Positions 46,900 to 58,491 of a stretch of 64,000 bases of DNA are shown one piece after another (positions within the stretch are counted from its first letter, which is position 1; each line of letters opens with the position of its first letter). The stretch lies in NCBI GenBank assembly GCA_958298945.1, contig OY282605.1:21306811-21370810 (forward strand). Reading direction: 5' to 3'. A model generated the notes under the pieces. It did not search any database and was not told the origin of the DNA. It saw only the letters and a program-made list of their open reading frames with translations. The translations under genes were made by a program, and so were the position numbers. Source of the DNA: Atherix ibis (Eukaryota > Arthropoda > Insecta > Diptera > Athericidae).

Positions 46900-48050
46900 C
46901 ACAACAGAAAATTTATAAAAATATTTTAAACAAGAAATTATTTTAAGACTATTCTTTTAATCAAAACTTTTTGCAAAAAAATTTTGTGCTAAAAATGTTT
47001 GAACTAATTTGACTGAATAAAGTTTTATTGTTTTAATTTTTATTGACCGTTAAAATAAAGTGCAGAGGAAATTTACAAAGAATATTTAACAAGAAAATCA
47101 CAAAAACTACTTTAAATGGAAAATTACTTACTAAAAATGTTTACTTAAAAATTTGTATTTAAGAAAAAAAAAACTTCAAAAATGTTTGTTAAAAACAATT
47201 TACTTAAAATTTTTTAAGAAAAACTATTGATTAACAATTCTTTTAATAAATACACTCCACAAAATATTAATGCACAAAAAATATCCACTAAAAACTTTCA
47301 TAAAAATATTTTTATTATTAAATAACATACCAAAAAATGTTGACAAAAATTATTTAACGAAACATTTTAAAAAAAATTATTTGATCAAAAAAAAAATTAT
47401 TATCTTCAAAAGCAATTTAAAATAATTATTAAGTAAAAATATCTATTAAAAATTTCTATTTAAGAAAAAAAAACTTCAAAAATGTTTGTAAAAAGAAAAT
47501 TTTCTAAAATTTTTTAAGAAAAACTATTGATTAACAATTCTTTTAATAATAAAAGTCCACAAAGCATATTATGCAAAAAAATATCCACTAAAAACTTTTA
47601 CAAAAATATTTTTATGAAAAAAAATCTACCAAAAAAGGTTAAACAAAATTATTTAACGAAACATATTTAAAAAAAATTATTTTATCCAAAAAATTTTACA
47701 AAAAAAAATTATTATCTTCAAAAGCAATTAAAAACTTTTATAAAAATATTTTTATTCGAAGGTTTTATAAAAAAAAATGGTTTGAAAAGCTTAAAAAAAT
47801 TTACCAAAAAATATTTAACGAAGCAAATTTTAAAAAAATTATTTGTCCAAAAAAAACATTTATAAAAAATTTTATTATCACCAATAAGCATTTTAAAATA
47901 ATTACTAAGCAAAAAAAATATTTAAAAAAAAATTATTTAACCGAAAACATTTTTTAAAAAAAATATTTTAACCAAAAATATTTACTAAAACAAAATTTTA
48001 TTACAAATAATTTAAAAAAAAAATGTTTACCAAAGAAATGTAAATTAATC
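46900..48050. repeat. AT-rich tandem array with a 300-bp duplicated unit
   Basis: Short units such as ACTAAAAACTTTTATAAAA build a longer block. The 47140-47420 segment recurs at exactly +300 bp, with ACTATTGATTAACAATTC at 47223 and 47523. A third partial block follows near 47730. Confidence 0.85.
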
Positions 48051-49279
48051 CGTGATTTTTAAGATCTTATTAATTAAAAATAATTGTTAAAATTAAAATT
48101 GGAAAATTCGATTTAATTTATTAATAATTTGCTTCTGCATGAAATTATATAGAAAAAAGTTGAAGATGCGTTGTTTTGAGCACCGACGGTAGCGTTGAGG
48201 ATGGATGCGATTTGAATTTGATAAACTTTAATGTCGTACGTTCATCGTCAATTGAAAAGCGTACGTGTTCGTTTATCCGTCTGTCGAGTTGCCAAACGTT
48301 TGATCTTGTTTTTATTTTATTTTTAGTTTAGTAAACAATAATTAATGTGAATGCATATTAATGCAGATAAATAATTTAAAAAATGTTCGAACATTAAAAA
48401 TAAATAACCTGTCAGTCAATTACAGTTTTAGAAATTGTTTATTTCAAACAAAAATCAGAGCTTTTTGTTGAAATTTTCTTTTAAATAATTTTTTTTCTAC
48501 TATTTTTTTTCAAGGAGAATAAATTTAACCATAAATAAAATCATTAAAAAAGATCAATAGATGCCCTGAAGGTTCGTCAAATTGAATCGACAGCAATAAT
48601 ATTTACGTTTTTCTGAAGGAGAAAGAATTTTTGGCCAATAAAACATTTTCGAATTACGAGTACGGTACGACGCACTTCCCTTTTTTGAGTAATTTAAATT
48701 ATGGCACGACGCACTTCCCTTTTTATGTAATTTACAGAAGCTTTTTTGTGTTGTTTTTTTTTTGTTGTAACAAACAATAATTCAGTTGTTGTTTTTTTAT
48801 GACTATTTACATAATGTAACTAAAGATGTGAAAATACTATAATTTTGTTTATTTACGCAATTTTATTTCTTGTACGATATTAAAACTTTTATTTGCGTAT
48901 GTTTACTTATTATTTTGAACATAAATTAAGAAGAATGGAAGTATTTATGTTGTTGGACTTTTTTTTGGATGAGTTCAAGTTTGAAATGATGATTCATATT
49001 AGATCGTGAACAAAATTATTGATTACGACGAATGTGTTCTATTAGTCATAAAAAAAATTAACACTTTAAAGTTGAATATTTGTGAAGAAGCCATAATTTT
49101 GTAATTCAGAGACTTGTTTGTGTACTCGTACATTTGGCAAAGCAGAAAAAAAAACTCCTTTAAAATTCTACGAATTATAATTAATTAATAAAACTGAGAA
49201 TTTTAACGTGAAATTAAATTTATAAAACGAAACAAAAATATCTCAAAAGCTCTCTTGAATACTGAACACTTTTTAGCTT
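48051..49279. other. Intergenic DNA without recognisable gene
   Basis: It holds a short direct repeat, CGACGCACTTCCCTTTTT, near 48670 and 48703. No supported gene. Confidence 0.4.
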
Positions 49280-49329
49280 AGAATCGATATTTGTGCAATT
49301 CAAGTCTTAATTGCACGAATATCGATTCT
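49280..49329. repeat. 21-bp inverted repeat with 8-nt loop
   Basis: AGAATCGATATTTGTGCAATT (first 20 bases shown as AGAATCGATATTTGTGCAAT) pairs with 49309-49329 with one mismatch. The loop is CAAGTCTT. Confidence 0.9.
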
Positions 49330-49476
49330 GTTTGTGCTTTTTTTTAGATTAAGGTCTGTTATTTTATATTGTGAACTATTTAACCATAGAACATATGCCC
49401 ATTAGGTGCTGTAACATCAGACTTTAGATGCTAATTTGTCGAATAAAATTATCATTTCTTCCTAGGCGAATATGTA

Positions 49477-50283
49477 CGAGGTCTGTTCAAAAACAGTTAC
49501 GTACGTGTATATTCGATTTTTGAATGTTCAATTAATTTTTGACAGCTGCTTTGCTTGCACCTGTTTTGCTCGTCTTCGATTTTTGCCCATTCTGTCCGCG
49601 ACGACCCAATTCTGTCCGCAACGACCCAAATTTGCTCCAGAGGGTCATAGCTGGTGACGAATCATTGGTTTATAGTTATGACGTGGAAACCAAAACTCAA
49701 TCATCCCAATGGAAGCTGCTGCACGAGCCAAGACCGAAAACAGTGCGCCAAGTTCGGTCGAATGTTGAGGTTTTGCTTACAGTTTTCTTCGATTGCAGTA
49801 GCGTGGTGCATCATGAGTTCTTGCCACATGGGAGAACGGTCAATAAGGAATATTACCTGCAAGTTATGCGCAAGTTGCGAGAAGCAATCCGCCAGAAACG
49901 TCCGGATTTGTGGAAGATCAAAAATTGGCTTTTGCACCATGATAACGCCCCTGCTCACGCATTGTTGCTTGTGCGCGAATTTTTGGCCAAAACCAACCCA
50001 CTTATAATGCCGCAGCTACTGTATTCCCCATATCTGGCCCCCTGTGACTTTTTCTTGTTCCCAAAACAGATTCTTTGATCCATTTTTTGGAATGGGCAAA
50101 AATCGGAGACGAGTTAAAACACGTGCAAGCAAAGCAGCTGTCAAAAATTAACTGAACATTCGAACTTGTCGGCATACGTGAGATACATGAGTACCAACAT
50201 AACGCCACAAAAAAAAAATCTAAAATCAAATATACGTAACCCACGGAAATTCAAAATTCGCGATACTTTTTGAACAGACCTCG
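49477..50283 (+). mobile_element. Rearranged mariner (DD34D) with two inverted 5' ends
   Basis: TA flanks both ends (49475-49476 and 50284-50285). The left end has CGAGGTCTGTTCAAAAA and the leader. The transposase then starts abruptly at [20 protein letters not shown], continues [58 protein letters not shown] and LLHHDNAPAHALLLVREFLA, and reaches [11 protein letters not shown]. The three Asp residues (GDES, HHDN, PCDF) are present, with 34 residues between the last two. From about 50069 the true 3' part is replaced by an inverted copy of the 5' end, including the reverse complement of the start codon region (MDQRI). The DNA-binding domain is absent, so the copy is inactive. Confidence 0.9.
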
Positions 50284-50376
50284 TAAATATGCAAAATGTC
50301 TTTTTTATAATAGAAAAAAATAGAATTTTTTACGGATGCAGCGGCGTCATTATTTGATAATAGAAAAAAATTGACA
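50284..50376. other. Direct-repeat lead-in to the large palindrome
   Basis: GCGGATGCAGCGGCGTCA or a near match (ACGGATGCAGCGGCGTCA) occurs here, preceded by TAATAGAAAAAAAT. It is an extra direct copy of the outer part of the following palindrome arm. Confidence 0.7.
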
Positions 50377-50521
50377 TAATTTTTTGCGGATGCAGCGGCG
50401 TCACCATAGTCAATTGTGGGTTTTTAAAGCCCACAATCGACTACGGCGTCACCATAGCCGATTGTGGGCTTTAAAAACCCACAATCGACTATGGTGACGC
50501 CGCTGCATCCGCAAAAAATTA
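50377..50521. repeat. Nested 67-bp palindrome (cruciform-capable)
   Basis: Arms 50377-50443 and 50455-50521 are inverted with about 65 of 67 bases matching around an 11-nt centre. Each arm holds its own smaller hairpin, CGATTGTGGG / CCCACAATCG, around TTTAAA. The right arm is DD41D transposase-coding (FKNPQSTMVTPLHPQK). Confidence 0.93.
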
Positions 50522-50880
50522 ATGTCTGGTATGCATTTTGGTCGGGAGGTCTTTATTTCTTTGAAAATGACGAACGCGAGACCGTTATTGTCAATTCTGA
50601 GTGCTGTGGCCGTCTTATAACCGGACCTAAACTTGAATACTTTTCCCTGCCTTACACGTGGTTTCAACAAAACGGAATCACAATCCATACAATACGGCAA
50701 TTTTTTGGCCTCTATTGGTCTCCAAGAATATGGGATTGATTTGACGCCATTTAATGGTGTCAATTGCCCTCTAAGACCGTTTGCGTAAACAAGAGACTTT
50801 TTTTTCGTATTTACGCAGACAGTCCTAAAACCCAGATTATTCAAAAACCAAAATCCATCAGTTAATTAACCGAAAAAAAT
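50455..50880 (+). mobile_element. DD41D-type Tc1/mariner fragment
   Basis: The reading frame FKNPQSTMVTPLHPQKINVW then YAFWSGGLYFFENDERETVI, VNSECCGRLITG and YTWFQQNGITIHTIRQ is the middle of the family transposase. The second catalytic Asp position reads Asn (QQNG instead of QQDG). The third Asp region is degraded (PPLRLTPFNGVNC-like), and a C-terminal remnant follows. The 5' boundary is the palindrome. No terminal repeats were found. Confidence 0.82.
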
Positions 50881-52029
50881 CATTAAAAATTATCTGATAT
50901 GGAATAATTAACGGTAATTTGAATAATAATATATTTTATAAATATTAGCAAGGTCTAAGCAATTTAATCGAAATATGAATGTTACTTACAAAAAAATCAA
51001 TACTAGCCTACAATCAAAAAATATCCTACTTATTAATCAGTTTAGTTGTCTAATGGGTTTTTAATTTAAGACACGTTCAGGACCGCATTTCAATAGAAAA
51101 CCTAATTTTACAGTAGATCTGATATCACCCACAATTGAGAACCAAAATAGTGAAATATTAGTGCTTGTAAATTAATAAGAACTAAATCAAAAATTCGGAC
51201 ACAATTAAAAGGTAATTTTTCTTTTTAGATAAATGGCCACTCACTCAGGTTATTTGAAGTTGTTCGGAAACATATTTTCCGATAATTTTGAATTGCTAAT
51301 AAAATTTTCCTATTTCCAATAGAATCACAAACAAAAGAATTAGGAATTCTAGTGATTTTCTTCCACTTAATAAATACTATTTTGCGTGTCAGAGGAAATT
51401 CAGAAGGAAAAAGGACGAAATTCGGCTTAGGTTTAGTCATTTTCATGGCGGGTTGATTTATGAACATTTATCGAAAAGTTAATTTCTTTTGGCAAATAAA
51501 AGCAACAAACAAAAAAATTATAGAATTTTAGTGGAAATGTTTTGAATAATTTTCCACTTTTATTAAATTACATAAGAAAAAAGTCACTTTTATGAAAATC
51601 TCTAAGAAGTATTGAAGGTTATCTGCTATGTTGTGGGTGTATTTTTCTCAACTAATAAAGTTTGACGAAACTATTGTACTAAACCACATGCTGCGTAAGA
51701 ACGTTTCTACTTGCTCTGCCCTTCTTTTATTACTGCTACATAAAAAATTGCAATTGTCTAACGTCATATTATTGATCAAACTATGCAAAAACAGAAAACA
51801 AAATAATAACTTTTGTCGTCGTAGATTTTACTCTAAAAATACTTCTTTTGGCAACGATTTTAAAAGATTGTTTTATCTACACCAATGACAGTGACATGAT
51901 AATAATTGAATTTTGCAGATAATTGACAATTTATAATCGATAAAGTCTGACAAAATTAAATAAAATTAAATTTCGGTGAGATTTTCTACAAAAACTACTC
52001 CTGAAATTCTTTAAAAAAGAATTATTTAA
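50881..52029. other. Intergenic DNA without recognisable gene
   Basis: Mixed AT-rich sequence. ORFs up to 86 codons have no known motifs. Confidence 0.4.
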
Positions 52030-53240
52030 TAATCAAAAATTACGCTTTCCAAATTCTCCATAACAAAATTTTGTGTTTTCTAGATTTTCCACAAACAATT
52101 TATAATTTTCTGAATTTTCCATAAAAAATTCTGTATTCTTAATTATCCATAAAAAAATTATTTTTTTCAATTTCCCATAAATTATTTTATATTTTTTAAT
52201 TTTTCCATAAAATTTTTTTTTTAAAATTTGCCATAAAAAATAACGTTTTCTGAATTTTCCAAAAGACAAAATTTTGTTTTATAAATTTATTCCACAAAAA
52301 TGTTTATATTTTCAAAATTTTTCATAAAAAGTTTATATTTTTTAATTTTCCATAAAAAAAAAATTGTTTCTATAACAAAAAACATGTTTTCTCAATTTTC
52401 CATAACAAAATTTTGTCTTTTCTGAATTTTCCATGTTTTTTTATATTTTTTAAATTTTCTAAAAAAAACTATTTTTTTCCGAAGTTTCCATAATTTTTTT
52501 TTAAAAAATTGCTGTATTCAATTAAGGATAATTAAATCCATAAAAAAATTATTTTTTTTGCATTTCCCAAAATTTCTTTTATATTTTTAAAATTTTCCAT
52601 AAAATTTTTTATAAATTTTTCAAAATATTTTATTTTTAAATTTCCACAAAAAATTTCATGTTTTTTAAATTTCCTATCAAATCTTCCCGAGTTTATCCAT
52701 AAAAAATTTGTTGTCAGAATTTTCATTAACAAATTTTTTTCCGAATTTTCTATAATTTTTTTTTTTGAATTTGCTATTAAAAATTTTATGTTTTCTGAAT
52801 TTTTCATAAAAAATTTCATGTTTCCCGAATTCTCCATAAATTTTTTATATATTTTGAATTTTTCATAGTTTTTTTTCAAAATTTTTCACAAAAAAAATGT
52901 CGCTTTCTGAATTTGCCATAAAATTTTGCTTTTTAAATTTTCCATAAAAAATTTTATTTTCTTATTTTTTTCATAAAATATTTAATGTTTCCTGAATTTG
53001 CCATAAAAAATTTATCTTTTTTCTGAATTTTCCAAGTTTTTTATATTTTTTAAATTTTCTAAAAAAAATTATTTTTTTCCGAAGTTTCCATAATTTTTTT
53101 TATATTTTTTTAAATTTTCTATAAAAAATTAGTTTTTTGAAATTTTCCATAAAATTTTTTGAATTTAGCATAAAAAAAATTTATATTTTTCCGAATTTTA
53201 CATGAAATTTTTTATATTTTTAAATTTCCCATGACAAAAA
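52030..53240. repeat. TTTTCCATAAAAAATTTT minisatellite array
   Basis: The period is about 30 bp (AATTTTCCATAAAAAATTT, then ATGTTTTCTG), strongly degenerate. It is distinct in sequence from the TACTG family. Minus-strand ORFs repeat FMENSENIKF-like decapeptides, as expected for a period of ten codons. Confidence 0.9.
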
Positions 53241-54584
53241 AAAACAAAAATGTTTGAACAGAACTTTTTATAAAAGTTCCTTTTGCGAACGTTTTGTTAA
53301 ATATAAAATTTCCTTTTCCCACGAATAATAATAAATATAAAAATTCCTCGAGAAAACGTGCTGCTAATCGAAGCGTTCAAAGTTTACATAAGCACCAAAA
53401 ATTACTGTTATTGAAGGAGAACAATTTTCTTGGCTATGCTCTTAAGCACTCAACTCGAACCATTAATAACAGACATCAGCGGAGCACCTCATTATGGGAC
53501 ATTTTGTTAAAAGCAATTCGATAGTCCACGTTTCTGGCAAGGTCACTAATGGATCGATAAATACGAGCTCACATTTAATATGCACCCCTTGCGGTAGATG
53601 GAACTGAGTAACCGTACTTGTGAACTGAATTTTTTAGTAACTCATAATGAAGAGGGAATCAATTCTCCTAAGTAGCTCCAAGGTATCCTTATTGATGGAT
53701 ATGTGAAAATATAAAAAGTGAAAAATTCAGTTTTGCCATTAAATTGAATCGATCGAAAATTCAAGCTGGAAAAGGGAATCAGAAAACTACCTCAGCTGAA
53801 AACTACCGCATTTAATAAAATCCTTTTTAGAAATCGTTCTATCCGAAGGGGATAAATAAATTATGGAAGAAAGTTAAATCCAGCCGAGAAAGGATAAAAA
53901 CATGAACGTGAACGTGATTTATCGCAATTTCTAAATTGGAAGTGAGCAGAGGAGTCACGGTGAAGATACCAAATCCGAATAGCTACAGTCAGGACAGCCG
54001 AAGAAGTTATTGTTTGCGGTGAAAGAACGCTTCAAGACGCAATCACATCTTCAGCAAGGTTTGGTGTTGAATACGCGAACGATAAAGGACCACTTGATGT
54101 GTCATGGAAACTACTAACAAATTTAGAGTCGGGACGTGACAGTAGAAGACTAACGAGGTCGTTGCCGTGTTTTCATGCCACTCGTTTCGGCTTTGCTTTT
54201 CCATTTCCATGACGTGAAGCAGGCCGAACTCAAACCAACGTCGGGTTGGTGGAATTTTCTCGATAATCGCCTTTATCACAGATAAACAAAGTTATAAAAA
54301 GTTTTCATTGGATTCGTTTTGTCCTTTATCTCCTCTTGATTTATTTTGATTTTCCTTTTACTGGCACGAAGAATATTCTACAATCAGCGGATAGAAGAGC
54401 ACAAGAAGAAATATTTACGAAATTGAACCGAAAATTATGCGAATCAATAGCAAGTGTGTGTGGTTAATAAGGACATGTTTGGGGTAGTCCCTATTGAATA
54501 AGACTTTCCTCTCTACTCAAAGTAAACTGGAATTGGAAAAGTCCATAAAAGTCTGGCTAGTAAAACTTTCTTTGTTTCTTTCAG
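53241..54584. other. Mixed-composition intergenic DNA
   Basis: Less repetitive than its flanks, with ORFs under 80 codons on both strands. The 53.9-54.3 kb part is moderately GC-rich. I recognise no product. Confidence 0.35.
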
Positions 54585-55260
54585 TAAATTTTGCTATAAA
54601 AAAACAATGGTAAAAGAAAATTTTCTGACAAATTCTAAATGAAAAAAATGTTGCTGCTAAAAAAAAATTTCCTCTTAAAAAATATTTACCAAAATATGTT
54701 AACTAAAAAATTTTCTAATCAAAAAACTTAGACTACAACTTAAATTTTTGCAAAAAATTTTTATTGAAAATATTTTTACTGAACGAACAATATTTACTAA
54801 GAAATATTTTTTACTAAAAAAACTTTTACTGAAAATATTTTTCCTGACAAAACTTTTACTGAACAAATTTTTCCTGACAAAACTTTTACTGAAACAATTT
54901 TTACTGGAAAAACTTTTACTGAGCAAATTTTTACTGAAAATACTTCTACTGAAAAAATTTTTACTGGAAAAACTTTTACTGTACATAAATTTTTACTGAA
55001 AATACTTTTACTGAAATAATTTTTTCTGGAAAAACTTTTACTGAAATAATTTTTAGTAAAAAAATTTTAACTGACAAAATTTTTACTGCAAAAACTTTTA
55101 CTGAAACAATTTTTACTGGAAAACTTTTGCTGAAACAAAGATTTTACTGATAAAAATGCCATAAAATGTTTTCTGAAAAGAGTTTGCTAAAAAGGTTTTA
55201 GTGAATAGTTTTTGATGGAAAATTTTCACTGAAAATTATTTATTGGAAAATTTCTTTTTA
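54585..55260. repeat. TACTGAAAA minisatellite array 8 (forward orientation)
   Basis: TTTTTACTGAAAAAACTTTT and TTTTTCCTGACAAAACTTTT units of about 15-30 bp. It faces array 9 in the opposite orientation. Confidence 0.9.
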
Positions 55261-55384
55261 AAGTCTCCTCAATGGGTTTTTCTTATATTTTTGTTTTTCT
55301 AACAAAAATTCTCTTATAATATTTCTACAGGATTTAAATTTACCGAAAGGCCTTCCAAATAAAAAGGTAATTTGCAGTTTCAAA

Positions 55385-56410
55385 TAAACTTTTTCAAGCG
55401 ATTTTGCAGTAAAATTTTCAGTAAAAATTTACCGGTAAAATTTTCAGTATACCTTTTTAGTAGAAATTTTGCGGTAAAATTTTTTAGTAAAAATTTAGCG
55501 GTAAACTCATCACTAAAAATTTTCCAGTAACAATTTTTTAGCAAAAGCTTTGCACGGAAATTTTCAGTAGAAATTTTGCGGTACAATTTTTCAGTAAAAT
55601 TTTCCAGTAGAAATGTTCCGGTAAAACTGCCAGTAAATATTTTGCAGTAAAATTTTCTAATAAAAACATTACGGTAAAATTTTCCAATAAAATTTTTGCG
55701 GTAAAATTTTTTAGTAAAAGTTTTGCGGCAAAATTTTCCAGTAAAAATTTTGCAATAAATTTTCTACTAAAAAAACATTGCGGTAAAATTTTCCAATAAA
55801 ATTTTTTCGGTACAATTTTCTATTTAAAGTTTTGCTGTAAAATTTCTAGTAAAAATTTTGCTGTAAAATTTTTTAGGAGCAATTTTACAGTTAAATTTTC
55901 GGTAGAAATTTTGCAGTAAAATTTACCAGTTAAAATTTACCGGTAAAATTGTCAGTAATCATTTTTAGTAGATATTTTTAAGTATAATTTTTTAATAAAA
56001 ACATTGCGGTAAAATTTTCCAATAAAATTTTTGCGGTAAAATTTTCTAGTAAAAGAAAATCGTCAGTAAAATTTTTCAGTAAATTTTTTTTAGTAACAGC
56101 TTTCCACGAAAATTTTCAGTAGAAATTTTGCGTTAAAATTTTTCAGTAGAAATTTTGCGTTAAAATTTTTCAGTAGAAATTTTGCGTTAAAATTTTTCAG
56201 TAAAATTTTTAGTAAAAATTTTGCGGTAAATTGTTTCAGTAGAAGTTTTGCGGTAAAATTTTGCAGTAAAAATTTTGAAGTAAAATTTTCTATTAAAAAC
56301 ATTGCGGTAAAATTTTCCAGTAAAAATTTAGTGGTAAAATTTTCTAGTAAAAATTTTCTGGTAAAATTTTGCGATAAAATTTTCTAATAAAAACTTTACG
56401 GTAAAAATTT
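55385..56410. repeat. CAGTAAAA minisatellite array 9 (reverse orientation)
   Basis: TTTTGCGGTAAAATTTTCCA and TTTTTCAGTAGAAATTTTGC units. The block 56130-56200 holds three almost identical 30-bp units (TTTTGCGTTAAAATTTTTCA). The right half lies within the 2603-bp duplication. Confidence 0.9.
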
Positions 56411-58491
56411 ACCGAAAGGTCTTCCAAATAAAAAGGAAATTTGCAGTTTCAAAGCCACTTTTTATAAGCGATTGCATTTGTTGAATAGAAAATCGATTAA
56501 AGCTAACTTCCTTGTTGATTTATTTGGCATGAAGTAATGAAGTTAACATAAGTCAATTATGTTATCTCAAATATGGTAAAACAAAATACAAAAACAGCAC
56601 CTGCCGATTACACATTCATACTAAAAACAATAGTTGCAGCAATAACTGAATTAAGTGAACAATTTGTTTTGATAATAATTCTTAGGAAAAACATTAATGA
56701 ATCAAACCTTTGAATATTTCCTTTTGTTATCGTGAAAACTACAGAAAAAAAACCACAAAGAGAAACAAATACAGAAACTCTTGCCTTAGTGTCCAATTAC
56801 GGTAAGTACACCTGAGAAACAATTTACTCATAAGAGGTGACGTATCGTCACTGTTCAAGTGTACAAATTTGATGAGAACAAAACAAAGCCTGTTAAGTAC
56901 GAACACAATTGCGACTGCAACTACAATTGCTATTAACGAATTTCGCCACATTCAATAAATTAAATACAAATCCAACCTCATCTGATCAATTTATTATTGA
57001 TATTTAATGCTTAATTCAAGTTTTAAATCCACTTAACCTCATATAGACCCATTTATCTTGCCTTTGATTTCAATTTCAACAATGCTGCCACATTGTAAAA
57101 CACTAAAATGTGTGGCAATACTACAACGGCGATGACATAATTTGAAACAAGGTCTAATTCGTACGATACAATCGTTTGACGTTGTTGCCCGTCATCGGCA
57201 CTTTGTGCATTCCCATAAGATTGTGAAGGTTTTAAAAATTTCGACAGTGTTAACTACATGTCGATTGTGGTTGTCTTCGGAATTGTTTTCCTACCTTAAA
57301 GGTCATAAAAAGGAAATGCGCGCATGAAAAATATTTTTGACTATAAAAGAAATTTATTAACCGACAGTTAAAAACGCTACAAATTAAAAAGTTTTTAAAT
57401 AAAAATTCTTAAAAATTCAAAAGGACCTTCAAATGCCTGCAAACGTTTGTGCTTTTATGAAGTGACAAATATTTGCCTTTCTGCTGACGTTGGAGCAAAC
57501 TGAAAGCTTACAGCGAAGTTGTGCGTCTAAGAGCACAACTTCAAAGCAACAACTTTGACTTCGGCTTTGAACAGCTAACTTCGACTGTAGCTTCGAAGTG
57601 TCAAAATAGAAAACTTTTTGAGGCACTCGTTCTGAATGATTCACGATTAAAATTTGACTTGAATTATTATTTTTTTATTAAAAAAATTATTGTTCATACT
57701 GATTAGCGCAATTTGACAGCTTTAAATAATAATCATTGTTTACTTTGTTAATATTTACCTTAAAAAAAGGACAAACAAGGTGTCAGGTGTGATTTTTTCT
57801 ATTTTCGTTTGTGTTTGCATAACGAAAAGTACACATTATTTGTATACTGATAAGAAAAATTCAAAATGTTATCTTAGGGAAAGGGGCAAGGCACTTTGAT
57901 GGTCGAATAATATCGATGAACTCAACATCTACAAAGACAGATGGTAAAATTTCCCTTCAGGTTTTACAAAAATGTTGCCAAGTAAATAAAATCAACAATT
58001 TTCCTTCACTTTTTTGTTGGATTTTAACTTTTTAAAGCTGTGAACTTATTTTTTTATTAGAAATTGTTCTCTATTAGCAAATATACAACCCACTACCACC
58101 ACCCACACTTCATTTAACATCAACAAAACATCTTTCGTAGGCGAAGAGCCTGAACCGGAAGCCTCCGAGCTTTCCGATATAATCGCAAACGTAGTACGCT
58201 GTTGTTTGTTATCATGAATAATTTTTTTTTTTTACAGAGAGCATAATTCCTAATAGACAAATTTTGATAAATGGAAGGATAAGACACTAATGAACTTGCT
58301 TATCTTTGGAAATTTGCGAACAACAAAACTGACATTTTTATCTTGATTGCAAAGCTCCATTTAATCTCTAGCCTCATCCCACTCGTATTTCACTGTTCAT
58401 CCAGCGACTGCCTTCAGCATATTTTGTTATTTGCATCCAAGAAAAAATTATCACATATTTGGTATCTTTGCAAAATGATGAAAAAATTCAT
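55889..58491. repeat. 2603-bp tandem duplication, copy 1
   Basis: It starts inside minisatellite array 9 (AGTTAAATTTTCGG). It contains the rest of that array, repeat C copy 2 (57050-57260) and non-coding DNA. It ends at GATGAAAAAATTCAT, followed directly by copy 2. All long ORFs recur with identical translations exactly 2603 bp downstream. I found no gene in it. Confidence 0.95.
57050..57260. repeat. Dispersed repeat C, copy 2 (and 59653-59863 by duplication)
   Basis: It shares ATTTCAACAATGCTGCC and CATTCCCATAAGATTGTGA with 34265-34450 in the same orientation. Confidence 0.75.

Noticed and set aside
52033..52879. FMENSENIKF-type ORFs on the minus strand
   Set aside because: The same kind of artefact, from the 30-bp CCATAAAAAA array.
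54043..54279. 78-codon minus-strand ORF
   Set aside because: No family resemblance, with stops all around. It could be transposon debris but I cannot name it.
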